Below are positions 27,695 to 36,391 of a stretch of DNA of 64,000 bases, piece after piece. The notes under the pieces were generated by a model. The model was not told where the DNA came from and did no database searches. It saw only the letters and a program-made list of their open reading frames with translations. Location of the stretch: contig NZ_BONE01000031.1 in assembly GCF_016862555.1 (NCBI RefSeq), positions 27,839 through 91,838 on the forward strand, in the 5' to 3' direction. Positions within the stretch are counted from its first letter, which is position 1. Every line of letters starts with the position of its first letter. The stretch comes from Asanoa siamensis (GTDB lineage: Bacteria > Actinomycetota > Actinomycetes > Mycobacteriales > Micromonosporaceae). Position numbers and translations under genes: made by a program.

Positions 27695-28649
27695 AGCCGT
27701 CGGCCTGCTTCATCCAGAAGTAGCCGTAGGTCGGGACGCTGCCCAGGTAGCGACCGACCTGGTCGAGCAGGACCCTGGTGCCGGCCCGGTCGTGGTCGGC
27801 CAGGTAGTTGGCGAGCGCCAGCCAGTGCCGCAGCGTGGTGCCCCGGCCGGTCAGCCGGGGCTCGCCGGCGCCGCGCCACTTGGCGGCGCACCACTCGATC
27901 TCGGCGATCACCTCGGGCCGGCGGAAGTAGTCCATCTTGGCCCCCAGCGACTCCGGCCGCGCGTTGAAGCCGTGCTCCGTCAGCGCGTACTCGAAGTGGG
28001 CCAGCAGCGGCAGCATCGCCACCGAGGAGCCCACGGGTGCGGCGGTGGCGGGCTGCCGGGCCGCCGCGAACATCTGCTCGTGCGAGCCGTACCACTTCCG
28101 GCACAGGTAGGTGACGGCCACCAGGTGGGCCGCGAAGTTGAACGGGTCACGCTTGACCGCCTCGGCGGCCGCGGCCGCGAACTCGTCCTGCCGGCCGTGC
28201 CCGTCGGCGAGCATCGAGGTCATCAGGACCATCCACGGGTACGGGTCGTCCGGGTTGAGCTCCACCGCGCGCCGGCTGGCGTGCGCCGCCAGCGTGGAGA
28301 GGCGGTCGAACTCGTGGAACTGCTCGGCCGTGGTCTCGCGGGCGGACCCGGAGCCGCGCGCGTCGCCGGCGAGCTCGAGCAGGGCCTCGGCGCGCAGGAT
28401 GGCGACGGTCGGATCGGCGGGTGCGGCGGCCTCCCAGGCGTCGAGCCACTGTGGCTGGTGCCCGGCGGCCTTGCCCAGCACCCAGAGCCGGCGGTCACGC
28501 AGCTCCCAGTCACGGCCGGTGACCGCGATCAGGTCGCGGGCGGCCGCCCAGTCACCGCCGAGCACGCGGTCACGCACAGCGCGTAGCTCGACATCGGCCT
28601 GGCTGTAGTCCAGATCCGGTTTGGGCATCCTGCGCAGCAGTCCGAACAT
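27663..28649 (-). CDS. Helical-repeat hypothetical protein (TPR-like)
   Basis: A 328-aa soluble protein. It opens with KPDLDYSQADVELRAVRDRV and has TPR-like helix pairs (ASRRAVELNPDDPYPWMVLM, AAEAVKRDPFNFAAHLVAVT). A Trp/Tyr-rich C-terminus ends in YGYFWMKQADGFTAVRKW. Similar unnamed actinobacterial proteins exist, but no enzymatic motif is visible. It may be a scaffold protein. Function unknown. Confidence 0.7.
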   Translation of the reverse strand: MFGLLRRMPKPDLDYSQADVELRAVRDRVLGGDWAAARDLIAVTGRDWELRDRRLWVLGKAAGHQPQWLDAWEAAAPADPTVAILRAEALLELAGDARGSGSARETTAEQFHEFDRLSTLAAHASRRAVELNPDDPYPWMVLMTSMLADGHGRQDEFAAAAAEAVKRDPFNFAAHLVAVTYLCRKWYGSHEQMFAAARQPATAAPVGSSVAMLPLLAHFEYALTEHGFNARPESLGAKMDYFRRPEVIAEIEWCAAKWRGAGEPRLTGRGTTLRHWLALANYLADHDRAGTRVLLDQVGRYLGSVPTYGYFWMKQADGFTAVRKWAAA

Positions 28650-28717
28650 GCGGGCGATCCTAGGGATCGACGCCGGTGCGCGCTGCCCCGCTGGCGCGTA
28701 CCGGTCATGCTGAACTG

Positions 28718-29095
28718 GTGCGACTCATCCTGAACGTGCTCTGGTTCATCTTCGGCAGCGGCCTCCTGCTCGGCCTCGCCTACGGCGTGGCGGCCCTGAT
28801 CTGCTTCGCGCTCGTCGTCACGATCCCCTTCGGCATCGCGTCGCTGCGGCTGGCGGTCTACTCGCTGTGGCCGTTCGGCCGCACGATCGTCACCCGCCCG
28901 GGCGCCGGCGTCCCGTCGGGCATCGCGAACATCCTCTGGGTGGTGCTGGCCGGCTGGTGGCTGGCGCTGGCCCACATCGTCGCGGGAGTCGCCCAGTGCG
29001 TGACGATCATCGGCATCCCGTTCGGCATCGCCAACTTCAAGCTGGTGCCGGCGGCCTTCTGGCCCCTCGGCCGCGAGATCGTCGACCTCGACTGA
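28718..29095 (+). CDS. YccF-domain small membrane protein
   Basis: A 125-aa membrane protein with two YccF repeats: ILNVLWFIFGSGLLLGLAYG, then TIPFGIASLRLAVYSLWPFG, and a second half ILWVVLAGWWLALAHIV, then IIGIPFGIANFKLVPAAFWP. Four helices. GTG 28718 is chosen over GTG 28676 because it begins directly at the conserved RLILNVLWF motif and gives the family length. Function is unknown. Confidence 0.85.
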   Translation: MRLILNVLWFIFGSGLLLGLAYGVAALICFALVVTIPFGIASLRLAVYSLWPFGRTIVTRPGAGVPSGIANILWVVLAGWWLALAHIVAGVAQCVTIIGIPFGIANFKLVPAAFWPLGREIVDLD

Positions 29096-29102
29096 CGGGG
29101 CT

Positions 29103-29134
29103 GTGACCCGGACCGCGCGGGCGGCCCGGGTCAC
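29103..29134. terminator. Hairpin between convergent genes
   Basis: A 9-bp perfect stem (GTGACCCGG / CCGGGTCAC) around a 14-nt GC-rich loop lies between the YccF gene and the GH64 gene. It can serve either strand. Confidence 0.55.
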
Positions 29135-29139
29135 GTCGC

Positions 29140-30906
29140 CTACCAGCCCACGGCGACCAGGAGCCACCGCGGGTCGGCGTGGGAGATGAACGAGGACTGT
29201 TCGGCGTAGTCGTCGTACGGGAAGCCGTAGGACAGGTTGTCGATCGCGCGGTCGTGCCAGAACTTCGCGTAGTAGTTCGCCGGCGGCGCCTGGTAGAAGG
29301 TCGCCGGGTTCGACCACTGTGACTGCGGCAGGTGCGCCACGTGGCGGTTGAGGGCCGCGCATCCCGCCGCGTTGTTCGCCAGCGGACCCGCGCACCCGAG
29401 TATGTCCGATGTGGACGCCGGCAGGCCGTTCGCCGCCGCGTACGCGGTCAGGTAGTTCTGATAGGCGCCACCGGCGCGGAACTGGGGTGAGTTGCCCGGC
29501 GACGGGATCCGGTACGGCGCCTGGATCGTCGCCAGGTGCTTGAACTCCGCCGGCACCGCGTCGGAGAAGCGCTGGAACGTGACCGCGCGGTCCTCGGCGA
29601 ACGTCGCCTCCGTCTCACCGACCGCCGCGTCGTAGCCGTCGTCCGCGCGCAGCCGCATCGCCAGCTTCAGCGCGAACGCGTCGACCCGGGTCGTGTTGCC
29701 GTTGAACACGTTCGGCCCGACCGTGAACTCGATGAAGTCACTGTATTCGCTGGTCGGTGAGCCGAGGTGGAAGTACATCCGCCCGGCCGTGTTGGCCGGC
29801 ATGTCGAAGTAGGGCTGCTCGGCGATCGAGTGCACCTGCCCGTTGTAGCTCCAGTAGACCTGGCTGTCGGGGTAGCGGCCGTTGGTCCGGTTCAGGATCT
29901 TGACCATGACCACGTTCTGCGCGGGCGGGATGGCGCTGGTGTCGCCCCAGAAGCCACCGGTCGGCGGCGGGTTCGTGGGCGGCGGCGTCGGACCGCTTTC
30001 GGTGGTACGCACGACGAACTCCCACAACGAATAGCCGTACGGCGTGGCCCGCAAGGTGCCGTTCATCCGCACGTAGCGACCCGAGCCACTCACGGCCAGG
30101 GTCTGCGTGCCGCCGGCGCCGGTCGTGGTCGAGTAGACCGTCTGCCACGGACCGTCCGGCCCGCCGGACACCTGGATCTGGAAGGCCCGCGCGAACGCCG
30201 GCTCCCACTGCAGGACGACCTGACAGAGCGTCCGGGTGCTGCCGAGATCAACGCGGATCCACTGTGGATCGGCGAAGGTGCTCGACCAGCGGGTCGCACC
30301 GTTGCCGTCGAATGCCGCCGACGCGGGCATGGTCGCGTTCTCGACCGTGGACGCCGCGGCCGGCCGGTTGAGCGCGGCGTTGCCCGAGCAGGTCGGCCCG
30401 GTGTCGATCAGGCCGTACACCTGGAACTCCCAGAGCGAGTACCCGTACGGCGTGCCGCGCGCGGTGGCGTTCATCCGCACGTACCGGCCGGCTCCCGTGA
30501 CGGTCAACGCCTGGGTGCCGCCGGTCCCGGTGGTGGTCGAGTAGATCGTGGTCCACGGCCCGCCGGCGGCGGTCGCCACCTGGATCTGGAAGGCCCGCGC
30601 GTAGGCGGCCTCCCACTGCAGGACCACCTGGGAGACCTGGGTGATCGAGCCGAGGTCGACCTGGAGCCATTGCGGGTCGCCGAACGCGCTCGACCAGCGG
30701 GTGCCGGCGTTGCCGTCGACGGCGGCAGACGCGGGCGAGGCGGCGTTCTCGGTGGATGACGCGGTGGCCGGCTTGCCCTGGGAGACCAGGACGAGGGCGG
30801 CGTCGGCGGGCGACCGGGTGGTCGCGACGAGCAGCCCGGTGAGCAGGGTGGCCGCGGCGACCACGGCGAGCGCGGCGCGGCGGGATCGGGAAAGAGCCAG
30901 AGGCAT
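29140..30906 (-). CDS. Secreted GH64 beta-1,3-glucanase with two CBM32 modules
   Basis: A 588-aa exported enzyme. The signal peptide ends near residue 36 (SPADAALV). Two F5/8-type (CBM32-like) modules follow at about 38-160 (SQGKPATASSTENAASPASA, GTRWSSAFGDPQWLQVDLG) and 168-292. A Pro-rich linker leads to a GH64 laminaripentaose-producing-type glucanase at about 305-588 (VYWSYNGQVHSIAEQPYFDM, ADDGYDAAVGETEATFAEDR, FWHDRAIDNLSYGFPYDDYA). It would release oligosaccharides from laminarin or fungal cell-wall glucan. Start ATG 30906 is preceded by GGAG. It is divergent from GH3, with two LacI-type boxes in the gap. Confidence 0.9.
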   Translation of the reverse strand: MPLALSRSRRAALAVVAAATLLTGLLVATTRSPADAALVLVSQGKPATASSTENAASPASAAVDGNAGTRWSSAFGDPQWLQVDLGSITQVSQVVLQWEAAYARAFQIQVATAAGGPWTTIYSTTTGTGGTQALTVTGAGRYVRMNATARGTPYGYSLWEFQVYGLIDTGPTCSGNAALNRPAAASTVENATMPASAAFDGNGATRWSSTFADPQWIRVDLGSTRTLCQVVLQWEPAFARAFQIQVSGGPDGPWQTVYSTTTGAGGTQTLAVSGSGRYVRMNGTLRATPYGYSLWEFVVRTTESGPTPPPTNPPPTGGFWGDTSAIPPAQNVVMVKILNRTNGRYPDSQVYWSYNGQVHSIAEQPYFDMPANTAGRMYFHLGSPTSEYSDFIEFTVGPNVFNGNTTRVDAFALKLAMRLRADDGYDAAVGETEATFAEDRAVTFQRFSDAVPAEFKHLATIQAPYRIPSPGNSPQFRAGGAYQNYLTAYAAANGLPASTSDILGCAGPLANNAAGCAALNRHVAHLPQSQWSNPATFYQAPPANYYAKFWHDRAIDNLSYGFPYDDYAEQSSFISHADPRWLLVAVGW

Positions 30907-30940
30907 GCGAAGACTCCTGCGGGGACGGAAGCAGGGGTGA

Positions 30941-30952
30941 GAGAGCGCTCTC
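30941..30952. promoter_or_regulatory. LacI-type operator, site 1
   Basis: GAGAGCGCTCTC is a perfect 12-bp palindrome, 35 nt upstream of the GH64 start. It resembles the GGGAGCGCTCCC-like boxes of actinobacterial CebR-type LacI repressors. Confidence 0.7.
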
Positions 30953-31053
30953 AGGCGCAGACGCTCGTCCCCGAGGGGTGGCCTTGTCAAGAGGCAATTC
31001 GACAACGCCGAATATTCGTCCCCTTGACTGGCGAGCCGCGAGTCGTGAACCTG

Positions 31054-31071
31054 TTGGAGAGCGCTCTCCAA
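31054..31071. promoter_or_regulatory. LacI-type operator, site 2
   Basis: TTGGAGAGCGCTCTCCAA is a perfect 18-bp palindrome with the same core as site 1, 29 nt upstream of the GH3 start. The two centres are about 116 bp apart, suitable for joint control or looping. Confidence 0.75.
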
Positions 31072-31099
31072 GTTCGTCCGTCCCCGAATAGGAGTGCAC

Positions 31100-34000
31100 A
31101 TGCCAGCCCCACCCCGCCGCCGGCTGCTCGTCGCCGGCGCGATCCTCGCCATGCTCGCCACCGGGGTCCCCGCGACCCCGGCCGTAGCCGCCGGCCCCCT
31201 GATCTCCCAGGGCAAGCCGGCCACGGCCTCGTCCACCGAGAACGCCGGCACCCCCGCCTCCGCCGCCGTCGACGGCAACCCCGGCACCCGCTGGTCCAGC
31301 GCCTTCAGCGATCCCCAGTGGCTCCAGGTCGACCTCGGCGCCACCGCCGCGATCGACCAGGTCGAACTCGTCTGGGAGTCGGCCGCCGCGTCCGCGTTCC
31401 AGATCCAGGTCGCCGCCTCCGCGACGGGCCCGTGGCAGACCGTCTACTCCACCACCACCGCGACCGGCGGCACCCAGACCCTCGCGGTCACGGGATCCGG
31501 CCGCTACGTCCGCATGTACGGCACCGCCCGCACCAGCGGCTGGGGCTACTCGCTCTGGGAGTTCCGTGTCTTCGGCACCACCGGTGGCGGCGGCCCCACC
31601 GACCCGCCACCTGCCGGCGGCACCCCGATCTCCGCCTTCAAGACCGTCAACGCGTCCTCGTACGAGGGCGGCAACGCCCCCGCCGCGGCCGTCGACGGCC
31701 GGACCACCACCCGCTGGTCGAGCCAGTACAGCGATCCACAGTGGATCAGCGTCGACTTCGGCGGCACCGCCAGCATCAACCAGGTCGTCCTCACCTGGGA
31801 GAGCGCCTACGCCTCCGCGTACCGCCTGGAGACCTCGACCAACGGCACCACCTGGACCAGCGTCTACAGCACCACCGCCGGCCGCGGCGGCACGGAACGG
31901 CTCGCGGTCACGGCGAGCGGCCGCTTCCTGCGCCTCTACGGCACCGCCCGCGCCACCGGCTACGGCTACTCGCTGTGGGAGTTCCAGGTCTTCGGCACCG
32001 TGGACACCAGCGCGACCAGCCCGCCGCTGCTCTCCGGACCGACCCGCCCGCCGGCGACCACCGGCCAGTTCGCGCTCAGCGCACCCGCCGACGGCGCGAT
32101 GGTCACCACCACCCGCCGCCCGGCAATGTCCTGGGCCGCGGTCGGCGGCGCCACCCGCTACCAGGTCTGGATCAACGTCAGCCGCACCGACTACGACTTC
32201 GCCGCGACCGGCAACCTGATCGACCTCTACACCCGCGTCGCCGAGGTCACCGGGACGTCGTACACGCCGACCTGGGATCTATCGGATCGTTGGACCTACA
32301 AGTGGTACGTCACCGCCGGCAGCACGACCAGCGCCATCCGCCGGTTCAGCGTCTACGTGCCCACCCTCGAAACGGTCGCGGACGGCATCAACGTCGTGGC
32401 CGGCGCCCGCGACCTCGACCGCAACGGCACGATCGCGCCGTACGAGGACTGGCGCCAGCCGATCGAGACCCGGGTCAACGACCTCCTGGGCCGGATGACG
32501 GCCGAGGAGAAGGCGTACCAGATGTTCTACAACGCCCAGGCGTTCCCGCGCGCGGGCTGGCACTTCGGCCCGGCCGGCGCGGCCGACCTGCACGCCGCGC
32601 TGCTCGGCTCCTCGGGCACCCGGCTCGGCATCCCGTTCGTCTCGGCCGGCGACACCATCCACGGCTACCAGACCACCTACCCGACGCAGAGCGCGCTGGC
32701 CGCGGCCCGCAACTACCCGCTGCAGTACAAGCTCGGCGACATGCAGCGCCGCGAGCAGCTCGAGGTCGGCACCCGCGGTGTGCTCGGCCCGCTGGCCGAG
32801 GTCGGCACCAAGGTGCTCTACCCGCGCATCCAGGAGGGCAACGGCGAGAACGCGGTCGTGGCCGCGGCCCAGGTGCGGGCGCTCGTCGCGGGCCTGCAGG
32901 GCGGCCCGGAGCTCAACCCGCGCTCGGTGCTCGCCACGGTCAAGCACTGGCCGGGCGAGGGCGCGGGTGGCGAGGCGCTGATCGTCTACGACGGGGTCAC
33001 CATCAAGTACCACCTGATCCCGTTCCGGGCGGCGATGGAGGCGGGCGCCGTCAACATCATGCCCGGGTACGCGGGATCGTCCTTCCTGGACCCCGGTGGC
33101 CCCGGGGCCGGTGACAGCGCGCCGATCCTCGCGTACCTGCGACAGAATCTGGGTTATCAAGGCCTGATCACCACCGACTGGCTGCCCTGGGGCGCGTGGG
33201 TCGGCGCGGCGCGGGCCGGCTCCGACGTGATGGGCGGCGCCGACCCGGGCGCGACCGGCTTCTCGATGGGCACCTTCATCAGTTCCGTGGGCGCGGCGCG
33301 GATCGACGACGCCGTGCGCCGGGTGCTGCGGATCAAGTTCCAGCTCGGCCTCTTCGAGAACCCGTACGGCGACCCGGTCAACGGCCCGTACCGGATGCAC
33401 CAGCCGTCCTACACCGCCCTCGCCAACCAGGCGTCGCGTGAGGCCATGACGCTGCTGAAGAACGACGGTGCGGTGCTGCCGCTGCGACTGGCGGCCGGCG
33501 ACACGGTCGTGGTCGCCGGGCCGCGCGCCACGGACACGTCCGCGTGCTGCATCTGGACCAGCTACTTCCACCAGGAGTACGGGTCGCTGACGATGCTGGA
33601 CGCGATCCGGGCCAGGGGCGCGCAGGCCGGCGTGAACGTGGTCTCCGGCGACGCGCCGAACCCGAAGCTGGCGATCGTCGCGGTGGGGGAGGGTTCCTAC
33701 ACGCACGGGACGCAGTGGGTGAAGGAGCAGCCGTACCTGCCGCCGGACCAGCTCGCCCTGATCCGCAACTTCCGCGCCCGGGGGATCCCGGTGGTGGTCG
33801 CGCTGGTCATGCCCCGCCCGTACGTGATCACGGAGTGGCACGACCAGGCGAACGCGATCGTCGTCACCTACCGCGGTGGCGAGGAGATGGGGCCGGCGCT
33901 GGCCAGCCTGCTCTTCGGTGACTACGCGCCGACCGGCAAGCTGCCCTGGCAACTGCCACGCAGCCTGACCGACGTGCTCCGCCCGGGCGGCAGCGACGTG

Positions 34001-34156
34001 CTGGCGGACGCGACCGAGGCCTGGGACCTGCCCTACGACCTCGGCGCCACGGCCGCCCAGCGCACGACGCTGCGGTCCCAGATCGACGCCGGCCAGCAGC
34101 CGACGCCGACGGGCAACCCGCTCTACCAGTACGGAGCGGGGCGCACCGGCTTCTAG
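31100..34156 (+). CDS. Secreted GH3 beta-glucosidase-like enzyme with two CBM32 modules
   Basis: A 1018-aa exported enzyme. A signal peptide (about 1-32) is followed by two F5/8-type modules at about 35-160 and 170-297. A fibronectin-like linker domain lies at about 305-430 (SAPADGAMVTTTRRPAMSWA). The GH3 catalytic region runs to the C-terminus. It shows KHWPGEGAG (the usual KHF-type substrate-binding motif), LITTDWLPWG carrying the presumed nucleophile Asp, SREAMTLLKNDGAVLPL and FGDYAPTGKLPWQLP of the second domain. TDW replaces the more usual SDW or SDY. ATG 31100 follows AGGAG. It is probably part of a beta-glucan system with GH64. Confidence 0.88.
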   Translation: MPAPPRRRLLVAGAILAMLATGVPATPAVAAGPLISQGKPATASSTENAGTPASAAVDGNPGTRWSSAFSDPQWLQVDLGATAAIDQVELVWESAAASAFQIQVAASATGPWQTVYSTTTATGGTQTLAVTGSGRYVRMYGTARTSGWGYSLWEFRVFGTTGGGGPTDPPPAGGTPISAFKTVNASSYEGGNAPAAAVDGRTTTRWSSQYSDPQWISVDFGGTASINQVVLTWESAYASAYRLETSTNGTTWTSVYSTTAGRGGTERLAVTASGRFLRLYGTARATGYGYSLWEFQVFGTVDTSATSPPLLSGPTRPPATTGQFALSAPADGAMVTTTRRPAMSWAAVGGATRYQVWINVSRTDYDFAATGNLIDLYTRVAEVTGTSYTPTWDLSDRWTYKWYVTAGSTTSAIRRFSVYVPTLETVADGINVVAGARDLDRNGTIAPYEDWRQPIETRVNDLLGRMTAEEKAYQMFYNAQAFPRAGWHFGPAGAADLHAALLGSSGTRLGIPFVSAGDTIHGYQTTYPTQSALAAARNYPLQYKLGDMQRREQLEVGTRGVLGPLAEVGTKVLYPRIQEGNGENAVVAAAQVRALVAGLQGGPELNPRSVLATVKHWPGEGAGGEALIVYDGVTIKYHLIPFRAAMEAGAVNIMPGYAGSSFLDPGGPGAGDSAPILAYLRQNLGYQGLITTDWLPWGAWVGAARAGSDVMGGADPGATGFSMGTFISSVGAARIDDAVRRVLRIKFQLGLFENPYGDPVNGPYRMHQPSYTALANQASREAMTLLKNDGAVLPLRLAAGDTVVVAGPRATDTSACCIWTSYFHQEYGSLTMLDAIRARGAQAGVNVVSGDAPNPKLAIVAVGEGSYTHGTQWVKEQPYLPPDQLALIRNFRARGIPVVVALVMPRPYVITEWHDQANAIVVTYRGGEEMGPALASLLFGDYAPTGKLPWQLPRSLTDVLRPGGSDVLADATEAWDLPYDLGATAAQRTTLRSQIDAGQQPTPTGNPLYQYGAGRTGF

Positions 34157-34524
34157 CCCGGTCGGGTCTCGGTCAGGGCGAGGTTGTGGCCGTCCGGGTC
34201 ACGGAAGAACGTCATCCACAGCTCACCCGTGTCGTCCCGGTGCACCAGGTGCGGCTCGTCGAGGAAGGAGACCCCCTCCTTGGCGAGCCGCTCCCGCTCG
34301 GCGACCAGGTCGTCGACGGTGAAGTAGAGCGTCACCTTGCTGGCGAACGCCTCGGACTCGGGCACGCCGAGGTAGAGGCGGACGTCGCCGCTCTGGAAGA
34401 ACGCCATCGACTGCCCCGGCACGTCGAAGAGGAACGGGATGCCGAGCACGTCCCGGTAGAACCGGACCGACCGCTCGAGCTCGCTCACGCTGACGTGGAT
34501 CTGGGAAACCGCACCAACCGACAT
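34153..34524 (-). CDS. VOC/glyoxalase-fold protein
   Basis: A 123-aa protein with one vicinal-oxygen-chelate fold. Features are QIHVSVSELERSVRFYRDVL at the N-terminus, the central VRLYLGVPE strand and the C-terminal MTFFRDPDGHNLALTE motif, whose His and Glu sites often bind metal. It could be a lyase, dioxygenase-like enzyme or resistance protein. The substrate cannot be told. Its end overlaps the GH3 stop region by 4 nt. Confidence 0.88.
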   Translation of the reverse strand: MSVGAVSQIHVSVSELERSVRFYRDVLGIPFLFDVPGQSMAFFQSGDVRLYLGVPESEAFASKVTLYFTVDDLVAERERLAKEGVSFLDEPHLVHRDDTGELWMTFFRDPDGHNLALTETRPG

Positions 34525-34548
34525 GCCTCTCAGCTCACCAGTCGTCGC

Positions 34549-35427
34549 TCAGCGTCGCAAGCGGACACCCGCGCGGACCGCGCCCACGCTCGCGGCGATG
34601 ACGAGCGCGATGGCCAGCGCGTCGGTCAGGCCGAGCCGCTGGTGCAGCACGAGCCAGCCCGCGAGCGCCGCGAGGGCGGGCCCGAGGCTCGTCAGGACGG
34701 CGAAGGTCGCGGTGGGCATGCGGCGCAGGGCGGTCAGTTCCAACGTGTACGGCAGCAGCGAGGAGAGCACCGCGACCGCCGTGCCGAGGGCCAGCACGTG
34801 CGGGTGGAGCAGGGCCGCCCCGCCGTCGGTGACGCCCAGCGGCAGGGTCAGCACCGCGGCGGCGGCCATGGCGAGGGCCAGGCCGTCGAGCTTCGCGAAA
34901 CGGGCGCCGACGCGGGCACTGAGCAGGATGTACGCGGCCCACATGGCGGCGGCGCCCAGGGCGAAGGCGACGCCGGCGAGGTCCAGCCGGCCGAGGCCGG
35001 TGCGGCCGAGGAGGGCGACGCCGGCGAGGGCGATGCCGGCCCAGGCCCAGCTCGCCGCCTTCCGGGCCGTGACGACCGAGAGCCCCAGTGGCCCGAGCAC
35101 CTCGAGGGTCACCGCGAGGCCGAGCGGGATGCGGTCGATCGCGTGGTAGAAGAGCGTGTTCATGCCAGCCAGGGCGACGCCGAAGCCGCCGGCCAGGGCC
35201 CAGTCGGCGGCGCCGCGGCCGCGCAGCCGGGGCCGGCAGACGGCGAGCAGGACCACGGCGGCGATGGTCAGGCGCAGGGTGACGACGCCGCCGACGCCCG
35301 CCTGGGGGAAGAGCAGGGCCGCGACCGCGCTGCCGAACTGGACGGACAGGGCGCCGGCGAGGACGAGGGCCACCCCGCCGTCGGCGCGAGTCCGGGTCGC
35401 GGTCGGCGGGGTCAGCACGGCGGTCAC
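34549..35427 (-). CDS. EamA/DMT-family exporter (RhtA-like)
   Basis: A 292-aa protein with ten hydrophobic helices in two EamA repeats: GALSVQFGSAVAALLFPQAG to LLGRTGL, and GVAFALGAAAMWAAYILLSA to ASVGAVRAG. The LTALRRMPTATFAVLTSLGP stretch resembles RhtA-type amino-acid/metabolite exporters. It is divergent from the LysR-type regulator, which may control it. A 16-bp palindrome lies between the two. Confidence 0.9.
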   Translation of the reverse strand: MTAVLTPPTATRTRADGGVALVLAGALSVQFGSAVAALLFPQAGVGGVVTLRLTIAAVVLLAVCRPRLRGRGAADWALAGGFGVALAGMNTLFYHAIDRIPLGLAVTLEVLGPLGLSVVTARKAASWAWAGIALAGVALLGRTGLGRLDLAGVAFALGAAAMWAAYILLSARVGARFAKLDGLALAMAAAAVLTLPLGVTDGGAALLHPHVLALGTAVAVLSSLLPYTLELTALRRMPTATFAVLTSLGPALAALAGWLVLHQRLGLTDALAIALVIAASVGAVRAGVRLRR

Positions 35428-35459
35428 GAAACGACGGTAAGGTCGGCCGCCGTACGCCC

Positions 35460-35475
35460 GGAAATGCCGATTTCC
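35460..35475. promoter_or_regulatory. Palindrome in LysR/EamA divergent region
   Basis: GGAAAT and ATTTCC arms flank GCCG, a perfect 16-bp inverted repeat 22 nt before the LysR gene start. It is a plausible LysR-type regulator site. Confidence 0.5.
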
Positions 35476-35496
35476 CTGGGCTTATGCTTCTAGGTT

Positions 35497-36351
35497 ATGA
35501 CCGTCGACCTCCGGCATCTGCGGGCCTTCCTGGCGATCGCGGACGAGGGCTCGATCACCCGCGCCGCGGCCCGGCTGCACGTGACCCAGCCGGCGCTGTC
35601 GCGGACGCTGCGCCAACTCGAGGAGCACCTGGGCGCCCGGCTGGTCGACCGGTCCACCCACCACCTGCGGCTGACCGCCGCCGGGCAGGCCTTCCGGGAC
35701 CGCGCGGCGGCCGCGGTCGCCGCGGTCGACGACGTGCTCGACCCGGCCCGGGTGGGCAACGCGCCGCTGCGCCTCGGGCATGCCTGGTCGGCGCTCGGCG
35801 CGCTCACCACGCCGCTGCTGCGCCGCTGGCGGGAGCGTCATCCGGAAACGCCGCTGGAGCTGATGCGCATCGACGACCGCACCGCCGGCCTGGCCCGGGG
35901 CCGGGTCGACGTGGCGATCCTGCGGGGACCGGTGGACCTGCCCGGGGTGGCCGTCACGCCGCTGCTGCGCGAGGGCCGGGTGGCCGCGGTCCCGGCCGAC
36001 AGCGCCCTGGCCGCGGCGGCCGCCCTCGGTCTCGACGATCTGGCGGACCAGCCGATCGCGGTCAACAGCCGCAGCGGCACGACGACACTGGAACTCTGGC
36101 CGCCGTCCCGCACCCCGGCCGCGACGGTCGAGGTGGCCAACACCGACGACTGGCTGGCGGCCATCGCCGCCGGCCGCGCCGTGGGCGTCTCCACCACGGC
36201 CACGGCCGCGATGTACCCGAACCCGGCGGTGGCGTACGTGCCGCTGGTCGACGCCCCGGAGATCACCGTCCACCTGGCCTGGCGCTCGCCACCGACGCAC
36301 CCGGCGGTGGCCGACCTGGTCGCCCTCGCCCGGGAGGTCGCCGCAGCCTGA
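35497..36351 (+). CDS. LysR-family transcriptional regulator
   Basis: A 284-aa regulator. The N-terminal winged helix (LRHLRAFLAIADEGSITRAA, LHVTQPALSRTLRQLEEHLG) and linker helix reach about residue 85, and a periplasmic-binding-like effector domain completes it. ATG 35497 has no obvious ribosome binding site but follows TATGCT by eight bases, so it may be leaderless. Candidate targets are the divergent exporter and the downstream MFS-SDR-FAH genes. Confidence 0.93.
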   Translation: MTVDLRHLRAFLAIADEGSITRAAARLHVTQPALSRTLRQLEEHLGARLVDRSTHHLRLTAAGQAFRDRAAAAVAAVDDVLDPARVGNAPLRLGHAWSALGALTTPLLRRWRERHPETPLELMRIDDRTAGLARGRVDVAILRGPVDLPGVAVTPLLREGRVAAVPADSALAAAAALGLDDLADQPIAVNSRSGTTTLELWPPSRTPAATVEVANTDDWLAAIAAGRAVGVSTTATAAMYPNPAVAYVPLVDAPEITVHLAWRSPPTHPAVADLVALAREVAAA

Positions 36352-36391
36352 TATGCGCGGAATTACGGCGCAAAGCCCACAGAATGGAGCG

